Shown in pieces: positions 40,319 to 49,638 of a stretch of 64,000 bases of DNA. The notes under the pieces are model-generated. The model ran no database searches, was not told where the DNA came from, and was given only the letters and a program-made list of their open reading frames with translations. Made by a program: the position numbers and the translations under genes. How positions within the stretch are numbered: the stretch's first letter is position 1; every line of letters starts with the position of its first letter. Origin of the DNA: Pseudomonas sp. 2FG (lineage in GTDB: Bacteria > Pseudomonadota > Gammaproteobacteria > Pseudomonadales > Pseudomonadaceae); assembly GCF_005502935.1 (NCBI RefSeq), contig NZ_SCMP01000003.1, forward strand, positions 1-64,000, in the 5' to 3' direction.

Positions 40319-41008
40319 ATGAGCGACCTGATCAGCTACCAACTCGAAGACGGCATTGCCACCCTGACCCTGAGCAATGGCAAGGTCAACGCCATCTCCC
40401 CGGACGTGATCGCGGCCTTCAATGCCGCACTGGATCGTGCCGAGCAGGACAAAGCGATCGTGATCATCACCGGTCAGCCGGGCATTCTCTCTGGCGGCTA
40501 CGACCTCAAAGTGATGACCTCCGGCCCGCAAAACGCGGTCAATCTGGTGGCTGCCGGCTCCACTCTGGCCCGCCGGATGCTGGCTCACCCGTTCCCGGTC
40601 ATCGTCGCCTGCGGCGGCCATGCGGTGGCCAAGGGCGCGTTCATCCTGCTCTCGGCCGACTACCGCATCGGCGTCGAAGGCCCGTTCAGCATTGGTTTGA
40701 ATGAAGTGCAAATCGGCATGACCATGCACCACGCCGGCATCGAGCTGGCTCGCGACCGCCTGCGCAAATCGGCTTTCCACCGTTCGGTCATCAATGGCGA
40801 GATGTTCGACCCGCAAGGCGCGGTCGACGCCGGCTTCCTGGATAAGGTGGTGCCGGTTGAGCAACTGATGGCAAGCGCGATTGCCGCCGCCCAGCAGTTG
40901 AAGAAGATCAACATGACGGCGCACAAGAACACCAAGTTGAAAGTGCGCAAAGCGCTGCTGGAAACCCTGGACCGGGCCATCGAGCTGGACCAGCAGCACC
41001 TCATCTAA
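40319..41008 (+). CDS. Crotonase/enoyl-CoA hydratase family protein
   Basis: This 229-residue crotonase has an oxyanion motif GQPGILSGGYDLKVM and ACGGHAVAKGAFILLSADYR. The fold is complete, but the usual Glu pair region reads LNEVQIGMTMHHAG. The annotation in related species is enoyl-CoA hydratase. AAGGA lies 9 bp upstream of the ATG. The palindrome in its promoter suggests dedicated regulation. The substrate is unknown. It is one of two stand-alone crotonases in the window. Confidence 0.88.
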   Translation: MSDLISYQLEDGIATLTLSNGKVNAISPDVIAAFNAALDRAEQDKAIVIITGQPGILSGGYDLKVMTSGPQNAVNLVAAGSTLARRMLAHPFPVIVACGGHAVAKGAFILLSADYRIGVEGPFSIGLNEVQIGMTMHHAGIELARDRLRKSAFHRSVINGEMFDPQGAVDAGFLDKVVPVEQLMASAIAAAQQLKKINMTAHKNTKLKVRKALLETLDRAIELDQQHLI

Positions 41009-41162
41009 GGCGCCCGCCTTGCGCTAGAAGCCCGGTCAAGCGCCGGGCTTTTTATTCGGTTTAACTCCCGAAAAAACTCGCGATCTACCCTTGATCGCCG
41101 TCGATTGCCGAAAACAGTGCACATCCGTACACTGCGCGCCTTTTGTTCAGACGGGCGTACCA

Positions 41163-41915
41163 ATGCTTTTTCTTCTACGCATGCTGCTTATGGGCCTGCA
41201 CTTTATCCTGGCCGGCGTTCTCGGCATTCTGCTTGGCCTGTGCCGCCCATTTAATCCGGACAACAGCCGCCTCTGCGCCCGCCTCTATTCCTGGCCAGCG
41301 CTGTGGATCTTGCGTCTACGTCTGCAGACCGACACTCAAGCGCTGCGCGATCATCCACAGGCCTGTGTGATCATCGCTAACCACCAGTCCAACTATGACC
41401 TGTTCGTGCTGGGCAGCGTGGTGCCCAGGCGTACCGTCACTATCGGCAAGAAGAACCTCAAATGGGTGCCCTTCTTCGGCCAGCTCTACTGGCTCGCCGG
41501 CAACGTGCTAATCGACCGTGGCAATGCTCGCAAAGCCAAACAGGCCATGCTCACCACCACCGAAACCCTGCAGCATAAAGACACCTCGATCTGGGTTTTC
41601 CCGGAAGGCACGCGCAACCTTGGCAAAGGTCTGCTGCCGTTCAAGAAAGGGGCATTCCAGATGGCCATCGCCGCTGGGGTGCCGATTATTCCGGTATGCG
41701 TCAGCACTTACAGTGCGCACATGCAACTGAATCGCTGGAGCAGCGGCGAGATCATGATTCGCTCCCTTCCCGCTATTCCCACCGCTGGATTGACCCTGGA
41801 GGATATTCCGGCCTTGATCGAACAGTGCCAGGGGCAGATGCAGCAATCTATCCATGAGATGGATCAGCAGATCGCTGCCGCCTGGACAGGGACAGCCAAG
41901 CACGCGCGCCAGTGA
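41163..41915 (+). CDS. plsC: 1-acyl-sn-glycerol-3-phosphate acyltransferase (PlsC family)
   Basis: This 250-residue membrane-bound acyltransferase has an N-terminal hydrophobic segment (FLLRMLLMGLHFILAGVLGI). The catalytic NHxxxxD motif is IANHQSNYDLFVL, followed by the glycerol-phosphate motif VFPEGTRNLGKGLLPFKKGA and VPIIPVCVS. It acylates lysophosphatidic acid to phosphatidic acid in phospholipid synthesis. Pseudomonads have more than one copy. The ATG at 41163 is followed by a normal hydrophobic N-terminus. Confidence 0.9.
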   Translation: MLFLLRMLLMGLHFILAGVLGILLGLCRPFNPDNSRLCARLYSWPALWILRLRLQTDTQALRDHPQACVIIANHQSNYDLFVLGSVVPRRTVTIGKKNLKWVPFFGQLYWLAGNVLIDRGNARKAKQAMLTTTETLQHKDTSIWVFPEGTRNLGKGLLPFKKGAFQMAIAAGVPIIPVCVSTYSAHMQLNRWSSGEIMIRSLPAIPTAGLTLEDIPALIEQCQGQMQQSIHEMDQQIAAAWTGTAKHARQ

Positions 41916-41920
41916 TCGGC

Positions 41921-41947
41921 AAAGCCCAGCTCTACGCTGGGCTTTTT
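41921..41947 (+). terminator. Terminator of plsC
   Basis: AAAGCCCAGC pairs with GCTGGGCTTT, followed by more T residues. It begins 5 bp past the stop. Confidence 0.85.
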
Positions 41948-42134
41948 CTTGGCGTGTTCGCCCCAGAGAGAAAATAGGCGGCGACTGACGCGCGTTAAAG
42001 CGTTTGCAGATCGGCCGCCGGTCGACAGACTTAAAGCCCAAGCTCTAGCGAGGCCATGCGCTAACAGGCAAGACATTCCCGCCCGCTGAGGTAAGCTGCC
42101 AACGGGCCTCGCCCGCCATCGTCAACTGGAGAGA

Positions 42135-43118
42135 ATGGATACCAACATGGGTCACGTCGTTGCAGCTGTGGTTTACGCCAAAGGCAAGAAAGTCACCGAT
42201 ATCGCTCTCGACGAAGGCATCAGCTGGGCCACAAAACCCGGCCACTTCGTCTGGATTGGCCTGCATGACCCCGCCACCGAAGAACTGTTCAATCTGCAAA
42301 AACAGTTCAACCTGCACGAACTGGCCATCGACGACGCGCTGATGCAGCACACTCGACCCAAGCTGGAAACCTTCGGCGATGCGCTGTTTATGGTGCTCTA
42401 CTCGCCCATCCTCGCAGACGGCGAGTTGCAGTTCATCGAAACCCAGCTGTTTGCCGGCCAGGGTTACGTCATTAGCGCCCGCTACGGAGAATCGCCCTCC
42501 TACGCTCACGTACGCCGACGCTGCGAAGCCCAGCCGCTGATGCTCGAACACGGTGAAGACTTTGTGCTGTATTCGCTGCTCAGCTTCGTTATCGAGAATT
42601 ACCGGCCGCTGCTGGAAAAAATCAGCGATGAACTGGAAGAGATCGAGCAGAAAGTCCTGAACCATCCACTCACCCAGGCCGATGTCGAACAGATCCAAGG
42701 TATCCGCCGCAACTTGCTGCGGATACGTCGCTACATCGCACCCATGCTGGAAGTTTGCCAGGAGCTGCAACAGCTGGACTTCCCCTTTATCGACAAACAG
42801 ATGCGGCCGTACTTCCGTGACATCTCGATCCACGTCAAGCGCGTGCTGGAAGATCTGACCGGGCTACGCGAAATGGCCGACCACGCGATCGAGGTCGGCC
42901 TGCTGCTGGAGTCATCCCGGCAAAGCGTCGTACAACGCAAATTCGCCGCCTGGGCCGCGATCCTGGCCTTCCCCACCGCCATCGCGGGGATTTACGGGAT
43001 GAACTTCCAGCACATGCCGGAGCTGCTCTGGCAATACGGCTACTACGGCGTACTCGGCGTCATCGGAGTTGGTTGTAGTGGTCTGTTTGTCAACTTCAAG
43101 AGAATGGGCTGGCTCTAG
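42135..43118 (+). CDS. corA: Magnesium/cobalt transporter CorA
   Basis: This 327-residue protein has the large cytoplasmic N-terminal domain of CorA, including LAIDDALMQHTRPKLETFGD. Two C-terminal membrane helices are linked by the signature YGMNF, with the second helix ending in a short basic tail (FKRMGWL). It forms a pentameric channel for Mg2+ and Co2+/Ni2+. The start at 42135 has GGAGA upstream. It is a stand-alone gene followed by its own terminator. Confidence 0.95.
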   Translation: MDTNMGHVVAAVVYAKGKKVTDIALDEGISWATKPGHFVWIGLHDPATEELFNLQKQFNLHELAIDDALMQHTRPKLETFGDALFMVLYSPILADGELQFIETQLFAGQGYVISARYGESPSYAHVRRRCEAQPLMLEHGEDFVLYSLLSFVIENYRPLLEKISDELEEIEQKVLNHPLTQADVEQIQGIRRNLLRIRRYIAPMLEVCQELQQLDFPFIDKQMRPYFRDISIHVKRVLEDLTGLREMADHAIEVGLLLESSRQSVVQRKFAAWAAILAFPTAIAGIYGMNFQHMPELLWQYGYYGVLGVIGVGCSGLFVNFKRMGWL

Positions 43119-43132
43119 CCCCTCCTGAATAG

Positions 43133-43160
43133 AAAAGCCCGGCAGCTAGCCGGGCTTTTT
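43133..43160. terminator. Bidirectional terminator between corA and an amidotransferase gene
   Basis: AAAAGCCCGGC pairs with GCCGGGCTTTTT. It lies between convergent genes. Confidence 0.85.
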
Positions 43161-43180
43161 CGTGCAGAACCACAGGCGGC

Positions 43181-43909
43181 TTAAGTCAACTCGGCAGTCC
43201 GATGCTGAGCAACGAAGCGCATCATCCATTCCGCCACCGTGGCACCCTGGTGCTCGTGTTGCAGACTGGCGATACCTTGCTGGTAAATCTGCTCGCCCAG
43301 ATGCTGCTGACGCATCTCCAACAAGGCCTTGGAATAGTCATGGACGAACTCCGGATGGCCCTGGAAGCACAACACCCGATCATCGATGCAGTACGCCGCA
43401 ATCGGGCAGAACTCACTGGAGGCAATCACCGTCGCGTTTTCCGGCAGCGCCGTGACCTGATCCTGATGGCTGATCAGCATGGTCAGCTCGTCCATCGCAG
43501 GGCTCATCCAGGCCGGCTGTTCCGCCACCTGGTAGCGATGGGTGCCAACACCCCAGCCTTGGTGCGAGCGCTCACTTTTACCGCCGAGCAACAGCGCCAG
43601 CAGTTGATGGCCAAAGCAGATGCCGAGCAATTTATCGCCGCGTTCGTAACGCTCCAGCAGGTAGGTCCTAAGCGTGTGAATCCACGGATCGGTGCCAAAG
43701 GAATCGGCCTTGCTGCCGGTCACCAGATAGGCGTCATAACGCTCGTCATCCGAGGGGTAATGGCCGTCCACCACGTTGTACACAGTGAAAGTGGCCGCTA
43801 TCGGCTGCTGGGCAAACAGCCTCTCGAACATCCGCCCATAACCCTGGTATTGGTCAACCAGTTCCGGGCGGAGAAAGTCTGTTTCCAGAATGCAGATGCG
43901 TAGCGCCAT
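43181..43909 (-). CDS. Class I glutamine amidotransferase-like protein (GMP-synthase type)
   Basis: This 242-residue stand-alone amidotransferase has the nucleophile Cys in GDKLLGICFGHQLLALLLGG and the His/Glu pair in VLCFQGHPEFV. YLVTGSKADSFGTDPWI is the oxyanion region. Such proteins (YfeJ/gamma-glutamyl hydrolase-like) may hydrolyse gamma-glutamyl amides. The ATG at 43909 has AGGA 9 bp upstream. A second, related protein is at 55536-56243. The substrate is unknown. Confidence 0.85.
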   Translation of the reverse strand: MALRICILETDFLRPELVDQYQGYGRMFERLFAQQPIAATFTVYNVVDGHYPSDDERYDAYLVTGSKADSFGTDPWIHTLRTYLLERYERGDKLLGICFGHQLLALLLGGKSERSHQGWGVGTHRYQVAEQPAWMSPAMDELTMLISHQDQVTALPENATVIASSEFCPIAAYCIDDRVLCFQGHPEFVHDYSKALLEMRQQHLGEQIYQQGIASLQHEHQGATVAEWMMRFVAQHRTAELT

Positions 43910-44251
43910 GGGGGATTCCTGAAACGATGGGGAGCGGTGTGGTTTGTGTGCGTTATTTTTAACACACAGAGCCCCACAAAAAAACAGCCGGACAGCGCCC
44001 ATCGGGCTTTTTCAGACAGCTGCCTTCCCGCGACCTGGCGCGACGGCTGACGCCGAAGTGGATTGCCGAACGACCAGCGTCAATAGAACTCAACAGCGCC
44101 CCCCCAAGGCCTAGGGTAAGCCACCCTAGCGTCCCGCATAGGCAAAGCCCGGCATAAAGCCGGGCTTTCGCACTTCGGACTCAGGCACTAAACCCCGCTC
44201 TTGTCGTCCTCTGGTTTACCTCCCGGCCTGCTGGCCAGGATCGTCACCCGG
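43910..44251. other. Gap between the amidotransferase and repeat-protein genes
   Basis: This 342-bp stretch contains a hairpin terminator at 44144-44168 for the repeat-protein gene. No other gene, RNA or clear operator was seen. A short hairpin GGGTAAGCCACCC lies near 44114-44126. Confidence 0.4.
44144..44168 (-). terminator. Hairpin terminator downstream of the repeat-protein gene
   Basis: AAAGCCCGGC pairs with GCCGGGCTTT around a 5-bp loop. It lies 84 bp past the stop of the repeat-protein gene. Confidence 0.6.
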
Positions 44252-45160
44252 CTAGTTATCGTCAACTTCGGCAACATCAACATCGGGTTCATCTGGAGCA
44301 TCGGGTTCATCCGGTTCATCGGCAACATCGGGTGCATCCGGTTCATCCGGCTCATCGGGTTCATCGGCAACATCCGGAGCATCCGGTTCATCGGGTTCAT
44401 CGGCAACATCGGGGTCATCTGCAGCATCTTTGGCAGCGTCTCTGGCTGCATCTGCGGCAGCTCTGGCAGCGTCTCTGGCTGCATCTGCCTCATCTTTGGC
44501 AGCGTCCCTGGCTGCATCTGCAGCAGCTCTAGCAGCATCTCTGGCTGCATCTGCGCCCTCTACGCCAGCCGCTTTGGCAGCATCTCTGGCTGCATCTGCA
44601 TCAGCTCTGGCAGCATCTCTGGCTGCATCTGCATCAGCTCTGGCAGCGTCTCTGGCTGCATCTGCATCAGCTCTGGCAGCGTCTCTGGCTGCATCTGCAG
44701 CATCGTTGTCAGCATCGTTGTCAGCGTCGTTGTCATGCGCATTGCCCGGGCCTCTGTTCCCAGCAATACCACCATGGTCAGCGTCGCCGCGTCCCGGGCC
44801 TCCATGGTCTCCGCCGCCATCACCTGCATGGCCGCCACCGCTGCCACCGCTGCCTCCACTGCCACCACCACCGCTTCCGCTGCCACCACTGCCGCCGCTC
44901 CCACTACCACCATGGCCGCCACCGCCGCCGCTTCCACTACCACCATGGCCACCACCGCCGCTTCCGCTGCCACCACCGCCACCTCCGCTGCCACCACTGC
45001 CACCACCGCCGCTTCCACTGCCGCCGCCACCGCCACTACCGCCACCACCTTCACTGGCGTATGCGCTTGAGTAATCGGGCAGGCCATCGAGCAGCAGTGA
45101 CCCCGAAGCGGACAGCGCCGCAAAAATCGAAACAGCCAACAAGCTTTTCTTGAGTTTCAT
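44252..45160 (-). CDS. Exported low-complexity repeat protein (Gly/Ser tract, hendecad repeats, acidic tail)
   Basis: This 302-residue protein starts at the ATG at 45160, with GGAGG 6 bp upstream. The signal peptide is MKLKKSLLAVSIFAALSASG, cut near SAYAS at about residue 36. Residues 37-122 are a Gly/Ser tract with a few His. Then come DNDADNDADNDA and, at about 157-248, eight hendecads of the DAARDAARADA type, interrupted once by KAAGVEGA. The last 50 or so residues are an acidic tail of repeated DEPDEPDAPDVA units ending VAEVDDN. The hendecad helix recalls LEA-like and coiled-coil proteins. I know no close family. It is probably periplasmic or extracellular. The gene stands alone. Confidence 0.85.
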   Translation of the reverse strand: MKLKKSLLAVSIFAALSASGSLLLDGLPDYSSAYASEGGGGSGGGGGSGSGGGGSGGSGGGGGGSGSGGGGHGGSGSGGGGGHGGSGSGGSGGSGSGGGGSGGSGGSGGGHAGDGGGDHGGPGRGDADHGGIAGNRGPGNAHDNDADNDADNDAADAARDAARADADAARDAARADADAARDAARADADAARDAAKAAGVEGADAARDAARAAADAARDAAKDEADAARDAARAAADAARDAAKDAADDPDVADEPDEPDAPDVADEPDEPDEPDAPDVADEPDEPDAPDEPDVDVAEVDDN

Positions 45161-45530
45161 GATTAACCTCCACATCAGGTCCCCATAACAAAACCCTATA
45201 CGCTCCCACCAACGGCGTGACTTGGGCTGACCAATGGCCAGGCTGCGCGAATAAAGGCGCAAAGCCGCGGCGCAGAGCCTCGGAGCCGACAGGACCGGGA
45301 GTCAGAGCAGATTTCAGGCCGACCGTCCGGCAGAAAAGCGCAAACTACCTTCGCCCTAACCGGTTCGTTTAACAACCGACCGCCCCTTGCGGGAGAACTG
45401 AGCAAAGGCGTCTTCATGGGGCAGGCCAGCCCCCCATAAAGACAAAACCGGCTCACAAGGAGCCGGTCTTTTAAAACACCTGAGCCTGCATCCCTGCCAC
45501 TCAGACCCGTCACCACAAGCACTCAGACGC
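45161..45530. other. Gap upstream of the repeat-protein gene
   Basis: This 370-bp region contains the terminator of the fadJ-like gene (45441-45472) and otherwise no gene I can support. The promoter of the repeat-protein gene should be near 45170-45300, but no clear -35/-10 was found. Confidence 0.4.
45441..45472 (-). terminator. Terminator of the fadJ-like gene
   Basis: ACCGGCTC (45447-45454) pairs with GAGCCGGT (45460-45467). On the minus strand it is followed by TTTGTC. It lies 60-90 bp past the stop. Confidence 0.75.
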
Positions 45531-47675
45531 TCAAAACACCTCGCCCTTGGCCGCCTTCTCCAGCAACAGCGCCGGCGGCTCGAAGCGCTCGCCATACTGC
45601 TCGGCCAGGTACTGCGCCCGGGCGACGAAGTCCTGCAAGCCGTATTGGTTGATGAACTGCAACGCCCCGCCGGTCCAGGCGGCAAAGCCGATGCCGAAGA
45701 CCGAGCCGATGTTGGCGTCGGCGGTCGAGAGCAGTACGCCCTCTTCCACGCAACGCACGGTTTCGATGGCCTGGATGAACAGGATGCGGTCGCGCACATC
45801 TGCCTGGGAGATCTGCGCATCAGGCTTCTCGAAGCGGGCTTTCAGCTCCGGCCACAGCTGTTTCTTGCCGTTCGCCGGGTAATCGTAGAAGCCGCCATTG
45901 GCCGCTTTGCCTGGGCGTTTGAACTCATTGACCATCAGGTCGATGACCTTGAATGCCGGGTGCTGCGCCATGGTTTTGCCTTCCGTTTGCAAGTCCTTGA
46001 TGGTCTGCGCGCGGATGTGGGTCATCAGGCTCATGGAGACTTCATCGGAGATCGCCAGCGGGCCGACCGGCATGCCGGCCTTGCGCGCTTCGGTTTCGAT
46101 CATCGCCGCACTCACGCCCTCGCCGAGCATGGCCACACCTTCGTTGGTGAAGGTGCCAAACACGCGGGAGGTGAAGAAACCACGGCTGTCGGTCACGACG
46201 ATCGGCGTCTTCTGGATCTGCAGCACGTAGTCGAAGCCCCGCGCCAGGGTTTCGTCGCTGGTGTGCTCGCCCTTGATGATTTCCACCAGCGGCATCTTGT
46301 CCACCGGGCTGAAGAAGTGCAGGCCGATGAACTTGTCCTGCTTCTGCACCGCCTTGGCCAGGCCGCTGATCGGCAAGGTCGAGGTGTTGGAAGCGATCAC
46401 CGCATCGCTCAGCGCATTACGCTCGGCAGCGGCTGTGACCTTGGCTTTCAGCTCACGGTCCTCGAACACGGCTTCGATGATCAGGTCGCAACCTGCAAAG
46501 TCCGCATCGTTATCCGTAGCCTTGATCCGCGCCAGGATGCCGTCACGCTTCTCGGCACTCAGCTGGCCGCGGGCCACTTTCGTCTCCAGCAAGTTAGCGG
46601 AGTAGCTTTTGCCCTTCTCGGCCGCTTCCACGGAGAGGTCTTTCAACACCACCTCGATGCCGGCAAGCGCCGAAACGTAGGCGATACCCGCGCCCATCAT
46701 GCCGGCGCCGAGCACGCCGACTTTGCGGGTGACATAGGCTGCCGGACCTTTCGGGCGCGAGCCGCCGGCGTTGATTTCATTGAGCTGGAACCAGAAGGTG
46801 CCAATCATGTTCTTCGCCACCTGGCCGGTGGTCAGTTCGGTGAAGTAACGCGCCTCGATGATCTGCGCGGTATCGAAGTCGACCTGGGCGCCCTCCACGG
46901 CTGCGCACATGATCTTCTCCGGCGCCGGGAAGCAGCCTTTGGTCTTGTCCCGCAGCACCGACGGCGCGATGGCTAGCATCTGCGCCAGGTTCGGGCTGGA
47001 GGGTGTACCGCCGGGGATCTTGTAGCCTTTGACATCCCAGGGTTGCACGGCCGTTGGGTTGGCGGCGATCCAGGCGCGGGCCTTGGCCAGCATCTCGTCG
47101 GCGTTAGCGGCGAGGTCGTGAATCAGCCCGGCCTTCAGTGCCTCCTGCGGCCGGACCCTTTTGCCCTCAAGCAGGTAGGGCAATGCCTTTTCCAGGCCGA
47201 GGATGCGCACCATCCGCACCACACCGCCGCCACCTGGCAACAGGCCCAGGGTGACTTCCGGCAGGCCGAGCTGCACGCCGCCGCTATCCAGGGCGATGCG
47301 CTGATGGCACGCCAGGCAGATTTCCCAGCCGCCGCCGAGCGCCGCGCCGTTGATGGCGGCGACTACAGGCTTGCCGAGGGTTTCCAGGCGGCGCAGTTGG
47401 CCCTTGATGCGCAGGATCATCTGGTAGAAGTGGTTGGCGTCGGCTTTGCCGACCTTGATCAACTCGTTCAAATCGCCGCCGGCGAAGAAGGTTTTCTTCG
47501 CCGAGGTGATGATTACACCGGCGATGGAGTCCTTCTCGGCTTCCAGGCGCGCGACGGTTTTGCCCATGGCCTCGCGGTAGACCGCGTTCATGGTATTGGC
47601 GCTCTGGCCGGGCATGTCGATGGTCAGGACGACGATATTGTCCTGGCCTTTTTCGTAGCGAATGGCGTCAGTCAT
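45531..47675 (-). CDS. Fatty-acid oxidation multifunctional protein: enoyl-CoA hydratase / 3-hydroxyacyl-CoA dehydrogenase
   Basis: This 714-residue protein has an N-terminal crotonase domain (ITSAKKTFFAGGDL, AINGAALGGGWEICLACHQR, LPEVTLGLLPGGGG). The NAD-binding domain starts KVGVLGAGMMGAGIAYVSAL, and ASNTSTLPISGLA plus GLHFFSPVDKMPLVEIIKG belong to the dehydrogenase, with a C-terminal helical domain. It hydrates enoyl-CoA and oxidises 3-hydroxyacyl-CoA. A thiolase gene lies just upstream, completing the beta-oxidation cycle. I recall a similar pair near PA1736-PA1737. The length is that of FadJ/FadB-type proteins. Confidence 0.93.
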   Translation of the reverse strand: MTDAIRYEKGQDNIVVLTIDMPGQSANTMNAVYREAMGKTVARLEAEKDSIAGVIITSAKKTFFAGGDLNELIKVGKADANHFYQMILRIKGQLRRLETLGKPVVAAINGAALGGGWEICLACHQRIALDSGGVQLGLPEVTLGLLPGGGGVVRMVRILGLEKALPYLLEGKRVRPQEALKAGLIHDLAANADEMLAKARAWIAANPTAVQPWDVKGYKIPGGTPSSPNLAQMLAIAPSVLRDKTKGCFPAPEKIMCAAVEGAQVDFDTAQIIEARYFTELTTGQVAKNMIGTFWFQLNEINAGGSRPKGPAAYVTRKVGVLGAGMMGAGIAYVSALAGIEVVLKDLSVEAAEKGKSYSANLLETKVARGQLSAEKRDGILARIKATDNDADFAGCDLIIEAVFEDRELKAKVTAAAERNALSDAVIASNTSTLPISGLAKAVQKQDKFIGLHFFSPVDKMPLVEIIKGEHTSDETLARGFDYVLQIQKTPIVVTDSRGFFTSRVFGTFTNEGVAMLGEGVSAAMIETEARKAGMPVGPLAISDEVSMSLMTHIRAQTIKDLQTEGKTMAQHPAFKVIDLMVNEFKRPGKAANGGFYDYPANGKKQLWPELKARFEKPDAQISQADVRDRILFIQAIETVRCVEEGVLLSTADANIGSVFGIGFAAWTGGALQFINQYGLQDFVARAQYLAEQYGERFEPPALLLEKAAKGEVF

Positions 47676-47724
47676 TTTTATAACCCCATAGGTGGGGGAG
47701 CTCTTCAGGGGCGTCGCGAGCGAA

Positions 47725-47809
47725 GATCAGGCAAGGCGGAAATCGGCTGGGAAGCGGAGTTTACAACTGTAAATGAGCATTCCCGGACGATTTCCAACAC
47801 AGCCTGATC
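47725..47809. repeat. Nested inverted-repeat element between thiolase and fadJ-like genes
   Basis: Four paired arms nest around one loop: GATCAGGC (47725-47732)/GCCTGATC (47802-47809), GGAAATCG (47738-47745)/CGATTTCC (47788-47795), GGGAA/TTCCC, and TTTAC/GTAAA around AACT. It is a long hairpin of about 85 bp within a 159-bp gap. Its sequence looks like a dispersed Pseudomonas intergenic element I have seen before, but only one copy is here. It may attenuate or process the thiolase-fadJ mRNA. Confidence 0.7.
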
Positions 47810-47834
47810 GAGCGCAGCAGCCACTGAAAGCTCC

Positions 47835-49040
47835 TTAGATTCGTTCAATAATCGTGGCAATACCCATACCGCCACCGACGCACAGCGTGGCGAGGCCATA
47901 ACGCAGATTGCGCTGCTCCAGCTCGTCGAGCAGGGTGCCGACGATGGCGCAGCCGGTGGCGCCCAGCGGGTGGCCCATGGCGATGGAGCCGCCGTTGACG
48001 TTGACCTTGTCTTCCGCCACGCCCATGTCTTTCATGAACTTCATCACCACCGAGGCGAAGGCTTCGTTCACTTCGAACAGATCGATGTCATCCACGCTCA
48101 GCCCGGCTTTGGCCAACGCCTTGCGGGTGGCCGGCGCCGGGCCGGTGAGCATGATGGTGGGGTCGGTGCTGGTAACCGCCGTGGCGACGATCCGCGCCCG
48201 CGGCTTGAGGCCCAGCTCCTTACCCTTGGCCGCGGAGCCGATCAGCATGGCCGCGGCGCCATCGACTATGCCCGAGCTGTTGCCCGGCGTGTGTACGTGG
48301 TTGATGCGCTCGACATGGCTGTACTGGCGGATGGCCGTAGCGTCGAAGCCCATCTGACCCATCATCTCGAAACTGGGTTTAAGCGAACCCAGCCCTTCGA
48401 GCGTCGAGTCGCCACGAATGAATTCGTCGTGGTCGAGCAGGACGATGCCGTTCTGGTCGGTGACCGGGATCAGCGATTTCTTGAACGAGCCGTCGGCGCT
48501 GGCGCGGGCGGCTTTCTGCTGCGAGCGCAGGGCGAAGGAATCGACGTCGGTGCGGCTGAAGCCTTCGAGGGTGGCGATCAGATCGGCGCCAATACCCTGC
48601 GGCACGAAGTTGCTGCTGATGTTGGTTTCCGGGTCCATGACCCAGGCGCCACCGTCGGAGCCCATCGGCACGCGGGACATCGACTCGACGCCACCGACCA
48701 CCACCAGGTCTTCGAAACCGGAGCGGATTTTCATCGCGCCGAGGTTGATCGCTTCCAGGCCCGAGGCGCAGAACCGGTTGATCTGCAGGCCGGAAACGCT
48801 CACGTCCCAGTTCGCCACCATCGGCGCGGTCTTGGCGATGTCGGCGCCTTGATCGCCCACCGGGGTTACGCAACCGAGGACGATGTCATCGACCTGGCTG
48901 GTATCGAGCTGGTTACGCTCCTGCAGGGCCTTGAGCAGGCCGGCGATCAAGTTGACGGGTTTGACGCTGTGCAGCGCGCCATCCTGCTTGCCTTTGCCGC
49001 GGGGTGTGCGCACCGCGTCGAAAATAAATGCTTCGGTCAT
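47835..49040 (-). CDS. Acetyl-CoA C-acyltransferase (thiolase)
   Basis: This 401-residue thiolase starts at the ATG at 49040 ([21 protein letters not shown]), with GAGG just upstream. The acylated Cys lies in [34 protein letters not shown] carries the catalytic His and [17 protein letters not shown] the second Cys. It cleaves 3-ketoacyl-CoA in beta-oxidation, or makes acetoacetyl-CoA. It is the first gene of the pair with the fadJ-like gene. Confidence 0.94.
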   Translation of the reverse strand: MTEAFIFDAVRTPRGKGKQDGALHSVKPVNLIAGLLKALQERNQLDTSQVDDIVLGCVTPVGDQGADIAKTAPMVANWDVSVSGLQINRFCASGLEAINLGAMKIRSGFEDLVVVGGVESMSRVPMGSDGGAWVMDPETNISSNFVPQGIGADLIATLEGFSRTDVDSFALRSQQKAARASADGSFKKSLIPVTDQNGIVLLDHDEFIRGDSTLEGLGSLKPSFEMMGQMGFDATAIRQYSHVERINHVHTPGNSSGIVDGAAAMLIGSAAKGKELGLKPRARIVATAVTSTDPTIMLTGPAPATRKALAKAGLSVDDIDLFEVNEAFASVVMKFMKDMGVAEDKVNVNGGSIAMGHPLGATGCAIVGTLLDELEQRNLRYGLATLCVGGGMGIATIIERI

Positions 49041-49503
49041 GGCGTCCTCTGGCCTCCAGTTAGGAGGGATAGGTAACGGCGTAAACCTCAGGTTGCATTT
49101 CAGCAAACCTGAAATCGCCGGTTCTTGTTTGGCCGGTACACCTTAACGTTAGGGGTGACAGGCTCAATGACCGAAATGCTCAGGGCCATTGACCGCCTTG
49201 CTCAGACGAACGGTCAATAGCCCCTCGGCCATTGGCCAGCATGAAAGAAATGTGTCTGGAGCAAGGGTTACCTGAGCATTGTGCGCCGGCAGCCATAACT
49301 GAGTACTACTAGCAGCAAGCTGCTTGATGCCAAGTCATCTAAGCGAAGTGTGATGCGGCCCCTAGAGTTGAAAGGGCTAGGTGTCGTTGCCGGGTTTTGC
49401 CGGAACGATTCTTGAGTCCACGCCTCGGCGTGACGCGGCAACCCGACAAGCCTTTGGAGCGGGTACCAGGCGCCACACCAACAAGAACAAAAGGCAGAAA
49501 GCC
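49041..49503. other. Gap upstream of the thiolase gene
   Basis: This 463-bp region has no gene I can support. It should contain the minus-strand promoter of the thiolase operon. ORFs here are short and lack family features. Confidence 0.4.
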
Positions 49504-49599
49504 ATGTTTAAACAGCCAAAAATCCGGCAAGCCAGCTTGATCGTGTTTGCCACCGCGGTGATTTTGATTCTTCCCAACCTAACGCGTCTGATCAGCTGA
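49504..49599 (+). CDS. Possible small single-pass membrane protein
   Basis: This 31-residue peptide is MFKQPKIRQASLIV, then a hydrophobic stretch (FATAVILILPNL) and TRLIS. AAAGG lies about 12 bp upstream, a weak ribosome site. Basic residues before and a single helix fit a small inner-membrane protein. No homologue is recalled with certainty. Confidence 0.4.
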   Translation: MFKQPKIRQASLIVFATAVILILPNLTRLIS

Positions 49600-49638
49600 C
49601 CGTCAGCCTTTCCAGTCACTGCGCCCTGCCTTTGGCAG

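Noticed and set aside
44260-44730. Regular repeats that look like a CRISPR array
   Set aside because: The repeats are in-frame protein-coding repeats (11-residue units and DEPDEP units) without unique spacers of constant length.
44201-45070. 289-codon plus-strand open frame with Ser/Ile/Gly and Ala/Thr repeats
   Set aside because: It is the antisense reading of the repeat-protein gene; it lacks a ribosome site and a signal peptide that fit, and the minus-strand frame has both.
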